Below are positions 34,501-43,239 of a DNA stretch of 64,000 bases, piece after piece. Origin of the DNA: a candidate division CSSED10-310 bacterium (lineage in GTDB: Bacteria > CSSED10-310); assembly GCA_016931515.1 (NCBI GenBank), contig JAFGEQ010000009.1:1-64000 (forward strand). The letters run 5' to 3'. Numbering within the stretch: the first letter of the stretch is position 1; each line of letters begins with the position of its first letter. The translations under genes were made by a program, and so were the position numbers. A model generated the notes under the pieces. It saw only the letters and a program-made list of their open reading frames with translations. It was not told the origin of the DNA and did no database searches.

Positions 34501-34597
34501 AAAAAGATCTCCTTTAACGGTTCAGGTTGATAAACACACTTCATATATTGTGCTGACGAAATCATTTGTCAAGAACAAATCTGATCTTTTTTTTCAT

Positions 34598-34626
34598 TTG
34601 ACTTATCCATCAAACTCATCGACAAT
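34598..34626 (+). promoter_or_regulatory. Putative sigma70 promoter of the candidate RNA upstream of rpsA
   Basis: TTGACT (34598-34603), a 17-base spacer and GACAAT (34621-34626) match five of six and four of six consensus positions. The predicted start of transcription is near 34633. Confidence 0.45.
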
Positions 34627-34632
34627 AATAAC

Positions 34633-34738
34633 ATATATTCGGATCACCCCAGCGAGTCGAGACAAAACCTCCGCGAAGCCCTCCCCAAAGCTTCGCCCCC
34701 GCCCAAACACCCCTTTTAAGTCTCGGCTCGCTTTTTTT
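34633..34738 (+). ncRNA. Candidate structured RNA or attenuator upstream of rpsA
   Basis: An outer stem pairs AGCGAGTCGAGAC (34651-34663) with GTCTCGGCTCGCT (34720-34732), 13 pairs with one G-U, and is directly followed by a T-tract to 34738. Inside the loop a second stem pairs GCGAAGC (34673-34679) with GCTTCGC (34690-34696). Only the plus strand has the T-tract. The preceding gene is on the minus strand, so this is not its terminator. It may be an independent small RNA with its own promoter, or a leader attenuator for ribosomal protein S1. I recognise no Rfam-like motif. Confidence 0.45.
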
Positions 34739-34812
34739 ATCTTCCGATTGCAAATCAACCTGTATTTTGGATAGAAGGAGAGGGGAGTGATTTCGATTGA
34801 AAGGAAAACATA

Positions 34813-36288
34813 ATGAATAAAGACAAGAACAAGATCGAGTGGGACGATTCTATGGACATGACCATGGAGGAGTTCGATCAGGCGATATCAGGATCCATGA
34901 TCAGCGAGGAGGTCCGGCCCGGAGAAAAAGTCACCGGTATTGTAATTGCAATATCGGAATCCTCGGTATTCATCGATATCAATGCGAAAAGCGAAGGCAT
35001 CATCGCTCTGGAGGAGTTTGTTGATCCGGAGGGAGCGTTGACAGTCAAGCGCGGGGATACAATCACCGCGACTGTCACACATGTCGGCGACGAGATACAG
35101 TTATCCTACAAAATGAGAAAACGGGATCAGAGTATCGATATGCTCCGGGAGGCTTATGCAGGGAGGATTCCTGTTGAGGGTCGTGTTGAATCTCTCAATA
35201 AGGGCGGGTTCGAGGTGAGTCTCGGTGATAAAAAAGCGTTCTGCCCGATATCTCAGATAGACATTGATTTCGTGGAGGATCCCAACAAGTATATGGGTGC
35301 CAACTACCACTTCTATATTACTCAGATTGATCCGAAAGGCCGGAACATTGTTGTATCCCGAGCCCAGTATCTGAAGGAGGAACGACAGAAAGAGGCGGAG
35401 ATAACGATGACCCGGCTTGCGGTCGGTGCAATCGTGACGGGTGAAGTCCGCAGAGTGGCTGATTTTGGAGTGTTTGTCGATCTGGGCGGAGTGGATGGTC
35501 TCGTCCATATCAGCCAGCTCAGTTGGGACCGTGTTACACATCCATCACAGTTGGTCAGCGTTGGTCAGACAGTGCACGTCAAGGTTATTCAGATCGATCC
35601 CGAGACAAACAGGATAGGTTTGAGTATGAGGGAAGCGGAGGAAAATCCCTGGGATATCCATGTTGGAACCGACATAATCGAAGGAAACAGTTACCTTGGT
35701 GAGGTTATGCGTGTTGAGAACTTCGGTGCTTTCGTTCGACTGAAACCCGGTTTGGAAGGGCTGGTTCACTTGTCGGAGTTGCGATGGGGGCAACGTGTCA
35801 ACCACCCATCCGAGGTGATGAAAACAGGGGATCAGGTCCTGGTCAAAGTCATCGGAATCGATCAGGAAAAACACCGGTTATCCCTGAGTCTGAAACAAAT
35901 TGAGGAGGATCCCTGGACGTTATTGGCGCCCAGCCTGACAACAGGAACCGTGCTGTCCGGAACGATTACAGCAGTAAAACCAAATGGCCTCGAAGTTAAA
36001 ATCGATAACGGACCACTGGGCTTTATACCCGGGTCCAAAACCGGTGTCGGACAGGGTGAGAACATCCGAACATCATTCAAAGACGGCCAGACAATTCAGA
36101 CCAGAGTCGTGGAAGCCGATCCGGATACCCGACGATTGATTCTGGAAGTTGTCGATCTTGATGCCGAACAGCAAAAATTGGATGTCCGACAATACCTGAC
36201 CGAGACAGGAACCGAAACGTCCACCGGCTTTGGCAGTCTTGGATCCAAACTCCAGAAAGCAATGGAAAAAAAGCAGCGAAAACCGTGA
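34813..36288 (+). CDS. rpsA: Ribosomal protein S1-like RNA-binding protein
   Basis: The 491-residue protein contains five S1 domains, at about residues 37-100, 118-185, 204-272, 290-360 and 380-445. The third and fourth are the best conserved (VADFGVFVDLGGVDGLVHISQL and RVENFGAFVRLKPGLEGLVHLSEL). S1 binds mRNA upstream of the start codon and helps initiation on the 30S subunit. The E. coli protein has six domains, so the five-domain form is shorter, as in several other phyla. GAAAGGAAAA precedes the ATG. The next gene overlaps its stop codon by four bases. Confidence 0.88.
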   Translation: MNKDKNKIEWDDSMDMTMEEFDQAISGSMISEEVRPGEKVTGIVIAISESSVFIDINAKSEGIIALEEFVDPEGALTVKRGDTITATVTHVGDEIQLSYKMRKRDQSIDMLREAYAGRIPVEGRVESLNKGGFEVSLGDKKAFCPISQIDIDFVEDPNKYMGANYHFYITQIDPKGRNIVVSRAQYLKEERQKEAEITMTRLAVGAIVTGEVRRVADFGVFVDLGGVDGLVHISQLSWDRVTHPSQLVSVGQTVHVKVIQIDPETNRIGLSMREAEENPWDIHVGTDIIEGNSYLGEVMRVENFGAFVRLKPGLEGLVHLSELRWGQRVNHPSEVMKTGDQVLVKVIGIDQEKHRLSLSLKQIEEDPWTLLAPSLTTGTVLSGTITAVKPNGLEVKIDNGPLGFIPGSKTGVGQGENIRTSFKDGQTIQTRVVEADPDTRRLILEVVDLDAEQQKLDVRQYLTETGTETSTGFGSLGSKLQKAMEKKQRKP

Positions 36289-36839
36289 TTAATCATCGGG
36301 GGCAATCTGCTGAACTTAAATATTCGACATGGGAGGCATCGCTTCCTAAATCAGTACCGGCATCCGACGAAGCCATTCTTAAAAAATATCTCGTTCATCA
36401 CCGGCAAGCCGTCATCAGGCACTCATTCTATCATCCGCCTTGCATTACCATGACAAAACATCTCCAGTCAGCACTTGTCATGTGCCACAGGAGCGGTTCC
36501 CTCGTTCGCGGTCTGGGAGATATCAAGACATGTTTGCTCAACGAGGAACGCGGTCTCAAAAAGATCGCGACCTCCCAATCAACCTCCTCCGGCGGCCGCA
36601 TATCCCGGATCCTGCTGTTTACACGGGATGGTTCAGACCGGTTTTTCAGGCAAATTCTGACATTGCTTCGTGACTTCTCACCCCGGGTGGCCGGTCTTCA
36701 ACTCGATTGCACCTCAACCGAACTCGGTGCCGCATTGTTCGGGACAACCAGCGAAGTAAAAACCGTGCTGGCGTCTCATAAAAATGCCGTTCATCTCATC
36801 ATTGCCTCCATGATCATCGAAGCCAGGAAATTGTCATGA
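36285..36839 (+). CDS. Unknown protein in the S1 operon
   Basis: The frame starts with a GTG overlapping the S1 stop (GTGA) and ends overlapping the next start (ATGA). Such double overlap favours a real gene. The 184-residue product has a Ser/Lys/His-rich first third. A more regular alpha/beta half follows, with ISRILLFTRDGSDRFFRQIL, then VAGLQLDCTSTELGAALFG and HLIIASMIIEARK. No signal peptide or membrane helix is visible, and I recognise no family. Confidence 0.55.
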   Translation: MINHRGQSAELKYSTWEASLPKSVPASDEAILKKYLVHHRQAVIRHSFYHPPCITMTKHLQSALVMCHRSGSLVRGLGDIKTCLLNEERGLKKIATSQSTSSGGRISRILLFTRDGSDRFFRQILTLLRDFSPRVAGLQLDCTSTELGAALFGTTSEVKTVLASHKNAVHLIIASMIIEARKLS

Positions 36840-37090
36840 GTCATAATATCCCCGACAATATGACTATCGATCCGGAGATTCTCGTCGAACTGGCCAATTA
36901 TCGGATGCCTTTCGGTCGATACAAAGGACGATATCTTGTCGATCTCCCGGAACCTTATGTTGTCTGGTTTCACCAACAAGGTTTTCCTGAAGGGAAATTG
37001 GGTCGATTGCTGGCTGCCACTTACGAAATAAAACTCAATGGTCTTGAAAGTCTTCTGAGGAAGTTGATTGATGACTCTTCCGAGATATAA
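36836..37090 (+). CDS. DUF3820 family protein
   Basis: The 84-residue product shows the DUF3820 pattern: MPFGRYKGRYLVDLPEPYV, WFHQQGFPEGKLGRLL, then YEIKLNGLESLL. Members are small proteins found alone or fused to exonuclease-like domains, with an unknown role. The FGRYKG motif is also seen in predicted nucleic-acid-binding proteins. Its start overlaps the preceding stop by four bases, and its end overlaps the SGNH gene by 20. Confidence 0.9.
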   Translation: MSHNIPDNMTIDPEILVELANYRMPFGRYKGRYLVDLPEPYVVWFHQQGFPEGKLGRLLAATYEIKLNGLESLLRKLIDDSSEI

Positions 37091-38246
37091 TCCAGAGCGT
37101 ATTCCGATCAGTGTTTTCAGGAGAGTTTTGTTTGGACTCATCACCATCATCGGTTTCTTCCTCGTTCTGGAATACCTGTTGTATTTGTGCGGTTTCGAAT
37201 ATGTAGGGGGACAATATAATATCGAGAGCCGATTAGCTGTCGAGCCGCATTGGTTAACAAGGGGTTTGATCCGAGATCCTTCAATGCCGTGGAGTTGGAT
37301 CCCCGGACCCGGGATGACGGCGACTCAACCGCTGGATAACAGTTTTACATACAATCGTGACGGTTTTATCGGGCCGGAGATCACGTTACGCAAATCTCCT
37401 GATGTATATCGCGTTATATGCATGGGTGATTCGGTGACTCTCGGCTGGAACTCGCCACCCGGGACAACATATCCGGATTATCTCCGGATTTTTCTGAATC
37501 TGATGAGCCCTGGCATGTTCCAGGTCATCAATGCAGGAGTGTCCGGATACTCTTCGTTCCAGGGTTTACATGATTTCGATCAGCGAATCAGTCGGTGGGA
37601 ACCCGATATACTGGTTGTGTCATACAACTGGAATGACCATGGCGACGCACCTGATCAGGCCGGCCTTTCCATTCGTGATCTGACATCCGACCATCCTCAG
37701 TTTCCAGACAAGGACCAGCCCAGAGGAACACTGATAACAGCCCGATCCATTCCTTTTCAAAAAATGCGGTCTGTTCAACTGGTGTACCAACTGCATGATA
37801 AAATAGTTTGGACGATCCACTCGAGAGAAGACGCGAGTCGGTCAGCATCATCCGGAACATCCCCGACATCGTCCCCCCGAAAGGCAGGAACCGGCCTCCG
37901 GCGCGTCAGCCCTGACGACTATCGGCCCAATTTGACGGCATTCACGCAAATAGCGGATTCCCGCGATTGCGCGATTATCTTCATGACTCAACCGGCAAAT
38001 CCCGTTCAGCACAGGGACGCTGAACCATGGATTACATATTACCAATATCAGGATGAGTACAACACGATCATGCGGGAAGTGGCGCAATCAACCGGAAGCC
38101 TGCTTGCCGACGCAGCCGCCGATGAAGGTATTCGGGCAACCATGTTCTACGATCACGTCCACATGGGGCCGGAAGGCAACCGTCATCTGGCAGAGATTGT
38201 TATGAAACAGATCATGAAGTGCCTGCTCAAGACGAACCCCGGCTAA
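37071..38246 (+). CDS. Membrane-anchored SGNH hydrolase-like protein
   Basis: The start at ATG 37071 has GAGGAAG upstream. One N-terminal membrane helix (FGLITIIGFFLVLEYLLYL) anchors an extracytoplasmic domain. SGNH block I is GDSVTLGW near residue 123, block II lies in VINAGVSGYSS, block III has YNWNDHGDAPD and block V is DHVHMGPEGN. The serine, glycine, asparagine and histidine positions of GDSL/SGNH esterases are thus present. It may deacylate or acylate cell-surface sugars. It is the last of four overlapping genes led by S1. Confidence 0.85.
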   Translation: MTLPRYNPERIPISVFRRVLFGLITIIGFFLVLEYLLYLCGFEYVGGQYNIESRLAVEPHWLTRGLIRDPSMPWSWIPGPGMTATQPLDNSFTYNRDGFIGPEITLRKSPDVYRVICMGDSVTLGWNSPPGTTYPDYLRIFLNLMSPGMFQVINAGVSGYSSFQGLHDFDQRISRWEPDILVVSYNWNDHGDAPDQAGLSIRDLTSDHPQFPDKDQPRGTLITARSIPFQKMRSVQLVYQLHDKIVWTIHSREDASRSASSGTSPTSSPRKAGTGLRRVSPDDYRPNLTAFTQIADSRDCAIIFMTQPANPVQHRDAEPWITYYQYQDEYNTIMREVAQSTGSLLADAAADEGIRATMFYDHVHMGPEGNRHLAEIVMKQIMKCLLKTNPG

Positions 38247-38264
38247 TCTCGCGGCAAACACTTT

Positions 38265-40982
38265 TTACCGTCGTCGTAGCCACCAGCCCAGAATCAGCAG
38301 CAAAATTATACCCACCGGCCGCGACAAAGCCGGTACCGGCGGCCCGGTATCCGAGAGACTTGCATACTGTGTATTTCCATAAGCCCCCATATTGATCCGG
38401 CTTCCATTGGGTTCAGGCTCGAAACCGAACAATGAAACAGGATCTCCCGCATCAATGGCAGGACTGTGAACGGAATCGATGATCCAGGAACCACTCCCCG
38501 GATACCACCTGCCCGTCCGGGATTTCAGGTGGAAATCGTCACCGGCCGGATCAGAAAAAAGAGGATCGGCTTCCAGATTTCCCGTTCCGGGCCAGGATTC
38601 ATCCATCATGGAATAGCTTACTGTCAGACTGCATCCTGCCTGAACATAAAAATCATCGTCGCCATTACCGTGAAATATACAATTTCTGACTGTAGCCGAC
38701 GAATCACCTTCCACATATACGCCATTGCCACCGGTACTGCCCGGGGTCGTATTCGCGGCTATCGTGCAGTTGATGATATCCGCATGCGACGGCCCCGCCC
38801 CGCCATCCACGTAAACAGCCCCACCGCCCTTGTCAAAAGCAGTCGTGGTATTATGATGGATCAGTTCATTCTGCAGTGTCGCAGTGCCACCTTCATCGAC
38901 AAACACACCGCCACCGATACTGGGAGCCAGATTAAAACAGATTTCGTTACCTGACATGAAGGCCGATCCGAGAATCAGCACACCACCTCCCCAACCGTAA
39001 CCCAGGTTTTCGCCGGTCCTGTTCAAGAGGACGCTGTTTCCGGTCACGGTTACCGAACCGATCAGATACAGACCGCCTCCATGATCCCCAAAACTCACAT
39101 TTTCCTGGACGATGTTTGCCTGAAACACACTGTTGTCTGCATTCGCCGCAATACCGGCTCCACGTCCGGCACTGTTGTGATGAATCGTATTTGAAATGAT
39201 TGCAAAATCCGATCCCTCCAGCAGAATCCCGCCACCCAGGTGACCCGTATCGTCAGTAACACCGTTGTGATGGATATTATTCTGCTCGATTGTGACATTT
39301 GTGATCAACGGCCAGGTCACACTGTCATCGGTCTCGATACCGTGGTATCCGCCGGTAATTTCAAATCCCCATATACGCGTACCCGATGCGCCGGTGTTGA
39401 CCAGAAGAATCGCCGAGGCGGTTGCCTGCGCCTGAATTACGGAGGGATAAACACTCGGATCACCAGAAGTGAAATCACCTCCCGCTCCCGATGCATAGTC
39501 AGCAGGATCTCCTCCCAAAAACCCACCGGTCAAAATGACCGCCTTATCGTCGATGATGCAGTTTTCACCGTACATGCCCTGCGCGACATATACGCTGTCG
39601 CCGGTACCCGCGGCATCGATCCCGTCCTGAATGGCTGAAAAGGGGTAAAGCGAGGTTCCGATCTCTGTTCCCGTTTCATTGCTGTCATCCACATACCAGA
39701 TCTGGGCGACCTCCAAAGCGCCGATGTCTATCGCACCGTCAACCGGTCTCAGCGTTATCACTCCTGCAGGATCAACCGTGTGTGACGGCGGATGATAAGC
39801 CGGTGGAAACAGCGGATCCGTGAATTGATAGCCCGGTGCTCCTGAAGGAGCATTGTTGCCTGCATTTTTCAGCGGACTTCCGGGGAGAGGCATCAGATTA
39901 TATGAAGCAAAGGCTGTGAATCCGGGATCATTGCCCGAGTAAGTCTGAGTCCATGTCGCAGGAACATCGGTCGATCCTGTTTTTATCCAGTTGTTCGACC
40001 CGGAGATCTGTTCGCCACCCGGGCCCCAGACCGCATCCACGGTTCGCGTGATCGTACATAAACCGGTCTCACGATAGAACACGTTGTTATGCATCTCGAT
40101 GCTTTCGATTCCATCGAACATCCTGAAAGATGAATGGGATCCGCATATAAATGTATTATTGATGAACCGGTAACGACCGAATGTTTCACCTGTCCCATCG
40201 CCACCAACCCGGGTGACATGGAAATCATTTCTTTTCACAAGAACATTACCTACGACATCTGAATCTTCCCGGAACAATTCGGGATCGGCCCCGTCCGGTC
40301 CGATTAACTCGAGCTCGTGATAAAAAGCGCCTTCGATCCAGTTATAGTAAATCTCGTTCCGCTGGGCGCGGGATTTGACGTTGTTACCTCCGACTCCGTC
40401 ATGGATGTAACAGAACTGCATCCTGAAAACGCTGCCGGGGCGGCCGACCTCATCCGTTGCCATATAGATTTGGTGACGGGTATCGCCGGCACCGCAGTTG
40501 TAAACTTCCACGTGATCGAGAGTACACGAGCCGGACCCTTCGTCAGCCCCTAAAATTCCATGCGCCGGACAATCATGAACAACCGTATCCCGTACGATCA
40601 GGTGATCCGCCTGATGATACAATCCGCGGGATGTTCCGCCGGTGATATCGAATCCTTCGAAAATATAGTAATCCGCTCCCGGACCGGAATAAGGCCAATC
40701 TGTGATGAATGCAACAGTATTAGCGCCACCGGACAGAATCGGACGATTACCGTTGATTCGCACACCCCGAATGGTGATCCACTGCAGGGCTGAGCCGGGC
40801 GCCGTGAAAACGACACCACCGGGATATGTGTGATCGCCGTCTACCAGAACGAGATCTCCAGGCTGCAATAATCCTGCAACGGATTGCAGATCCGTGTAAA
40901 GCTGAGTGGGACCGACCGGATATGTGGCAGCAGATGAGACGGACACCCAGAAAGCCAGCAGGCATAGTGATAGAATTCGCAT
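38265..40982 (-). CDS. Secreted right-handed beta-helix protein with C-terminal sorting-like tail
   Basis: From ATG 40982, with AGAGGAG upstream, the protein has 905 codons less the stop and a signal peptide ending near VSSA|AT. Two beta-helix regions are visible: residues 30-380 with hypervariable turns (HLIVRDTVVHDC, IEMHNNVFY), and residues 430-820, the latter starting with a DUF1565-like YPFSAIQDGIDAAGTGDSVY. Asn-ladder repeats (ISNTIHHNSAG) are frequent. The C-terminus is PPVPALSRPVG, a hydrophobic stretch and LRRR, shaped like PEP-CTERM/IPTL-type anchors. It is probably a polysaccharide-binding or -cleaving surface protein. Confidence 0.85.
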   Translation of the reverse strand: MRILSLCLLAFWVSVSSAATYPVGPTQLYTDLQSVAGLLQPGDLVLVDGDHTYPGGVVFTAPGSALQWITIRGVRINGNRPILSGGANTVAFITDWPYSGPGADYYIFEGFDITGGTSRGLYHQADHLIVRDTVVHDCPAHGILGADEGSGSCTLDHVEVYNCGAGDTRHQIYMATDEVGRPGSVFRMQFCYIHDGVGGNNVKSRAQRNEIYYNWIEGAFYHELELIGPDGADPELFREDSDVVGNVLVKRNDFHVTRVGGDGTGETFGRYRFINNTFICGSHSSFRMFDGIESIEMHNNVFYRETGLCTITRTVDAVWGPGGEQISGSNNWIKTGSTDVPATWTQTYSGNDPGFTAFASYNLMPLPGSPLKNAGNNAPSGAPGYQFTDPLFPPAYHPPSHTVDPAGVITLRPVDGAIDIGALEVAQIWYVDDSNETGTEIGTSLYPFSAIQDGIDAAGTGDSVYVAQGMYGENCIIDDKAVILTGGFLGGDPADYASGAGGDFTSGDPSVYPSVIQAQATASAILLVNTGASGTRIWGFEITGGYHGIETDDSVTWPLITNVTIEQNNIHHNGVTDDTGHLGGGILLEGSDFAIISNTIHHNSAGRGAGIAANADNSVFQANIVQENVSFGDHGGGLYLIGSVTVTGNSVLLNRTGENLGYGWGGGVLILGSAFMSGNEICFNLAPSIGGGVFVDEGGTATLQNELIHHNTTTAFDKGGGAVYVDGGAGPSHADIINCTIAANTTPGSTGGNGVYVEGDSSATVRNCIFHGNGDDDFYVQAGCSLTVSYSMMDESWPGTGNLEADPLFSDPAGDDFHLKSRTGRWYPGSGSWIIDSVHSPAIDAGDPVSLFGFEPEPNGSRINMGAYGNTQYASLSDTGPPVPALSRPVGIILLLILGWWLRRR

Positions 40983-41283
40983 ACGTCGCTCCTCTGATTG
41001 AATTTTAAATCTGTTCGAACCGTTGATAACCGTACGATCCGAATCCAATCCGCCCGATGAAAGAACTGGGAATAGATTACCATGACTGATTCCCAGGTGA
41101 ATACTTCGAGTATCGGAGAACGTCATAATCTTTTATCGAACTGGTGATAGTGTCAGATAAATAAATGAACTCGGGAAAAAAAACGTTCCGAATCGGTATT
41201 CGGAACATTCATTTTTCACTCGCAGTTTTTTCCGAGTTCAACCGGTCTTTCTCCGGACCGGAATCAATCGATGGATGCTGGAT
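40983..41283. other. Intergenic region between the beta-helix and lipoprotein genes
   Basis: This 300-base AT-rich stretch holds the terminator of the lipoprotein gene (41176-41206) and must contain the beta-helix promoter. No clear -35/-10 pair stands out. Confidence 0.4.
41176..41206 (-). terminator. Intrinsic terminator of the lipoprotein gene
   Basis: GTTCCGAAT and ATTCGGAAC form a perfect nine-pair stem with a four-base loop. On the minus strand it is followed by CG and a run of eight T. It ends transcripts of the lipoprotein gene at 41284-41892. Confidence 0.75.
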
Positions 41284-41892
41284 CTACTCGTTGCATTCGA
41301 TCGCGTCGCCGGGCGTCCCGGTGACTTCCAGGATCGTCACAGTAGCCGGTGATGCCGCTGGAATATTGACGTCCGCCGAACCGTGCCGGACGATCCGCCA
41401 GGCCGCGGCGCCGCCTTCCATGTAAACGGTTTCCGTGCCACCCGTTGGAGATGTAATCGTGGTGCGGGTGGTCAGTCCCTGCTGTTCCCATTCGACCAGC
41501 CAGATACCATTGCCAGCGGATTGGGAATCCCAGTAATTCACTTCACCGTGGCATCCATAATCCCTGTTCAGGGCACCCTTCATCTGGTATTTGTCACCAG
41601 CGCGGTGCCGGACATTCAGCCATGCGCCGGTTGTCGGATGTTCAAGGCAGAAAATCGATTCCTTCTCGTATATCGGATCCGGAGTGAGGTTGCTGACCTC
41701 AACACGCGCCCTGCCACTGGTGAATCCCCACATGCTGCTCTGTGGTGTCGGCGTGACAGTCGGCGTTTGGGTGGGTGTCGGTGTATTTTCCGGTCCCACC
41801 GGGTCGTCATCATCGCATCCAATCAAAAACAGCAGCGCAGCAAAACAAATGACCGCACAAATTACCTGTAATGCGCTTTTCCTCAACATCAT
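41284..41892 (-). CDS. Secreted lipoprotein with Asp cluster and TP-rich linker (second copy)
   Basis: The 202-residue product has a signal peptide ending in FLIGC with Cys26. CDDDDPVGP and a TPTPTQTPT linker follow up to about residue 52. The rest is a beta-rich domain with RARVEVSNL, HPTTGAWLNVRH and ETVYMEGGAAAWRIV. The same start as in the lipoprotein at 10449-11018 is attached to an unrelated domain, which suggests a shared export or anchoring module. GAGGGGAG precedes the ATG, and a terminator follows at 41176-41206. Confidence 0.78.
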   Translation of the reverse strand: MMLRKSALQVICAVICFAALLFLIGCDDDDPVGPENTPTPTQTPTVTPTPQSSMWGFTSGRARVEVSNLTPDPIYEKESIFCLEHPTTGAWLNVRHRAGDKYQMKGALNRDYGCHGEVNYWDSQSAGNGIWLVEWEQQGLTTRTTITSPTGGTETVYMEGGAAAWRIVRHGSADVNIPAASPATVTILEVTGTPGDAIECNE

Positions 41893-42057
41893 GTTCTCCC
41901 CTCAGTTAAAGAGTTCAACAAAACCGGCGAAAATTTACTTGAAAGACGTGAACGGTGCAACTCAAACCGCAAAATATAGCGAGGCAGTTCAAAATAACCT
42001 CAATTTATATACCTTTTGTAGGTATTGTTTGCAACAGCCCGGAGTTTTTTGAACGAT

Positions 42058-42414
42058 TCAGAATCCAGTCATCTTTCTCCTGAAAACAAAAAAGACGGCC
42101 ATCAGGATACAGATACCTGCATAGAGATAGTCCATCGTCACTTTTTCCTTCAGATACACTATCGAGAAGGGGACAAAGACAGATAATGTGATCACTTCCT
42201 GGATCAATTTCAACTGACCGACGCTCATAACGGTATGACCGATCCGATTCGCAGGAACCTGCAAGAGGTATTCAAACAATGCGATGCCCCAACTGACGAG
42301 GGCCGCCAGTATCCATGTGCGGTGTGACATTGTCTTCAAGTGCCCATACCAGGCGAGTGTCATAAACAGATTACTGCAGCACAATAGAGATACAGTGATC
42401 ACATATGGATTCAT
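42058..42414 (-). CDS. DUF486 family small membrane protein
   Basis: The 118-residue product has four predicted membrane helices and the DUF486 signature FMTLAWYGHLK, WGIALFEYLLQVPANRIGH and QLKLIQEVITLSVF. The family belongs to the drug/metabolite transporter group, with unknown substrate. The spacing to the CRP/FNR gene upstream is 30 bases on the same strand, so the two may be co-transcribed. Confidence 0.92.
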   Translation of the reverse strand: MNPYVITVSLLCCSNLFMTLAWYGHLKTMSHRTWILAALVSWGIALFEYLLQVPANRIGHTVMSVGQLKLIQEVITLSVFVPFSIVYLKEKVTMDYLYAGICILMAVFFVFRRKMTGF

Positions 42415-42444
42415 ACATCCTCCGATTAGATTACAATTCTGATA

Positions 42445-43134
42445 TTATTGCTTTATTCGATCGGTTTGCTCGTATTGCGAGTCCGGCATATTCATCAGCC
42501 GGATATATCGTCCTTTCCAGGAGAGTCGGCCATCCACAGTCAAACGGTGAATCAGGCGGCTGAGAGATTCCGGTGTGGATCCAATCGCAGAAGCCAGATC
42601 CTTTCGTGATAGCCCCGGTTCAATAACCGGTCCGGATCCGAATTGATCCTTGATGAACCGAAAAAACCTCTCCTCCAGATCATATGATGACAGATACTGC
42701 ACTTGTTTCGTCAAATAGATTTGTCTGTCAATCAGCAAGCGGATAAACCGGTCACGAAAATCAGGATCATTGAGCAGATTGCGGAATCCGGCCCGTGGCA
42801 CCAGGATACAGCGCACTTCAGTAAGTGCCTCCGCAGTTACCGGATATTCTATTGACTTGGATAAGACTATCTCAGCAAATAACTCCCCCGGTTTCACCGT
42901 TTTGATGGCAACCTGTTTGCCCTCTTCAGTCTGCCGGCTTAATCCGACGCGTCCCCTGACCAGCAGAAATGCGGCATCCCCCCGCTGGTTCTCGAGAAAC
43001 AGCAGGGAGTGTTTCCTGAAGGTTTTCAGATAACAGGCAGCAGCCAGACGCTCACGATCCTGCATCGGCAGATCTTGAAATAGAACCGCCTGCCCCAGCA
43101 GTCCGGCCACGCGTTTTGAATCGGCTTCCGTCAT
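42445..43134 (-). CDS. CRP/FNR-family transcriptional regulator
   Basis: The 229-residue protein has a cyclic-nucleotide-type sensor barrel (residues 10-130), a dimerisation helix and a winged helix with LSRKDLASAIGSTPESLSRLIHRL. The E-x-x-S-R recognition positions of FNR-type proteins are present. No Cys cluster for [4Fe-4S] is found; only two Cys occur. So it is more like DNR/HcpR than FNR. It is divergent from the ferredoxin gene, with a fitting TTGAC-N4-ATCAA site between the two. It probably senses NO, redox state or nitrite. Confidence 0.88.
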   Translation of the reverse strand: MTEADSKRVAGLLGQAVLFQDLPMQDRERLAAACYLKTFRKHSLLFLENQRGDAAFLLVRGRVGLSRQTEEGKQVAIKTVKPGELFAEIVLSKSIEYPVTAEALTEVRCILVPRAGFRNLLNDPDFRDRFIRLLIDRQIYLTKQVQYLSSYDLEERFFRFIKDQFGSGPVIEPGLSRKDLASAIGSTPESLSRLIHRLTVDGRLSWKGRYIRLMNMPDSQYEQTDRIKQ

Positions 43135-43165
43135 TCCCTCGAATCTCCATTAATTTGCTAATTTC

Positions 43166-43179
43166 TTGACCCGGATCAA
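43166..43179. promoter_or_regulatory. FNR/DNR-type operator
   Basis: TTGAC-CCGG-ATCAA is a near-perfect FNR-type dyad (consensus TTGAT-N4-ATCAA), extended by C on the left and G on the right. It lies 60 bases before the ferredoxin start and 32 bases before the regulator start. The neighbouring regulator carries the recognition residues for it. Confidence 0.7.
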
Positions 43180-43239
43180 GGTCCGCTCAGATAAATCACG
43201 TTATAAACAAGGTGTCAACTGATGAAAGGAGCAAATCAA

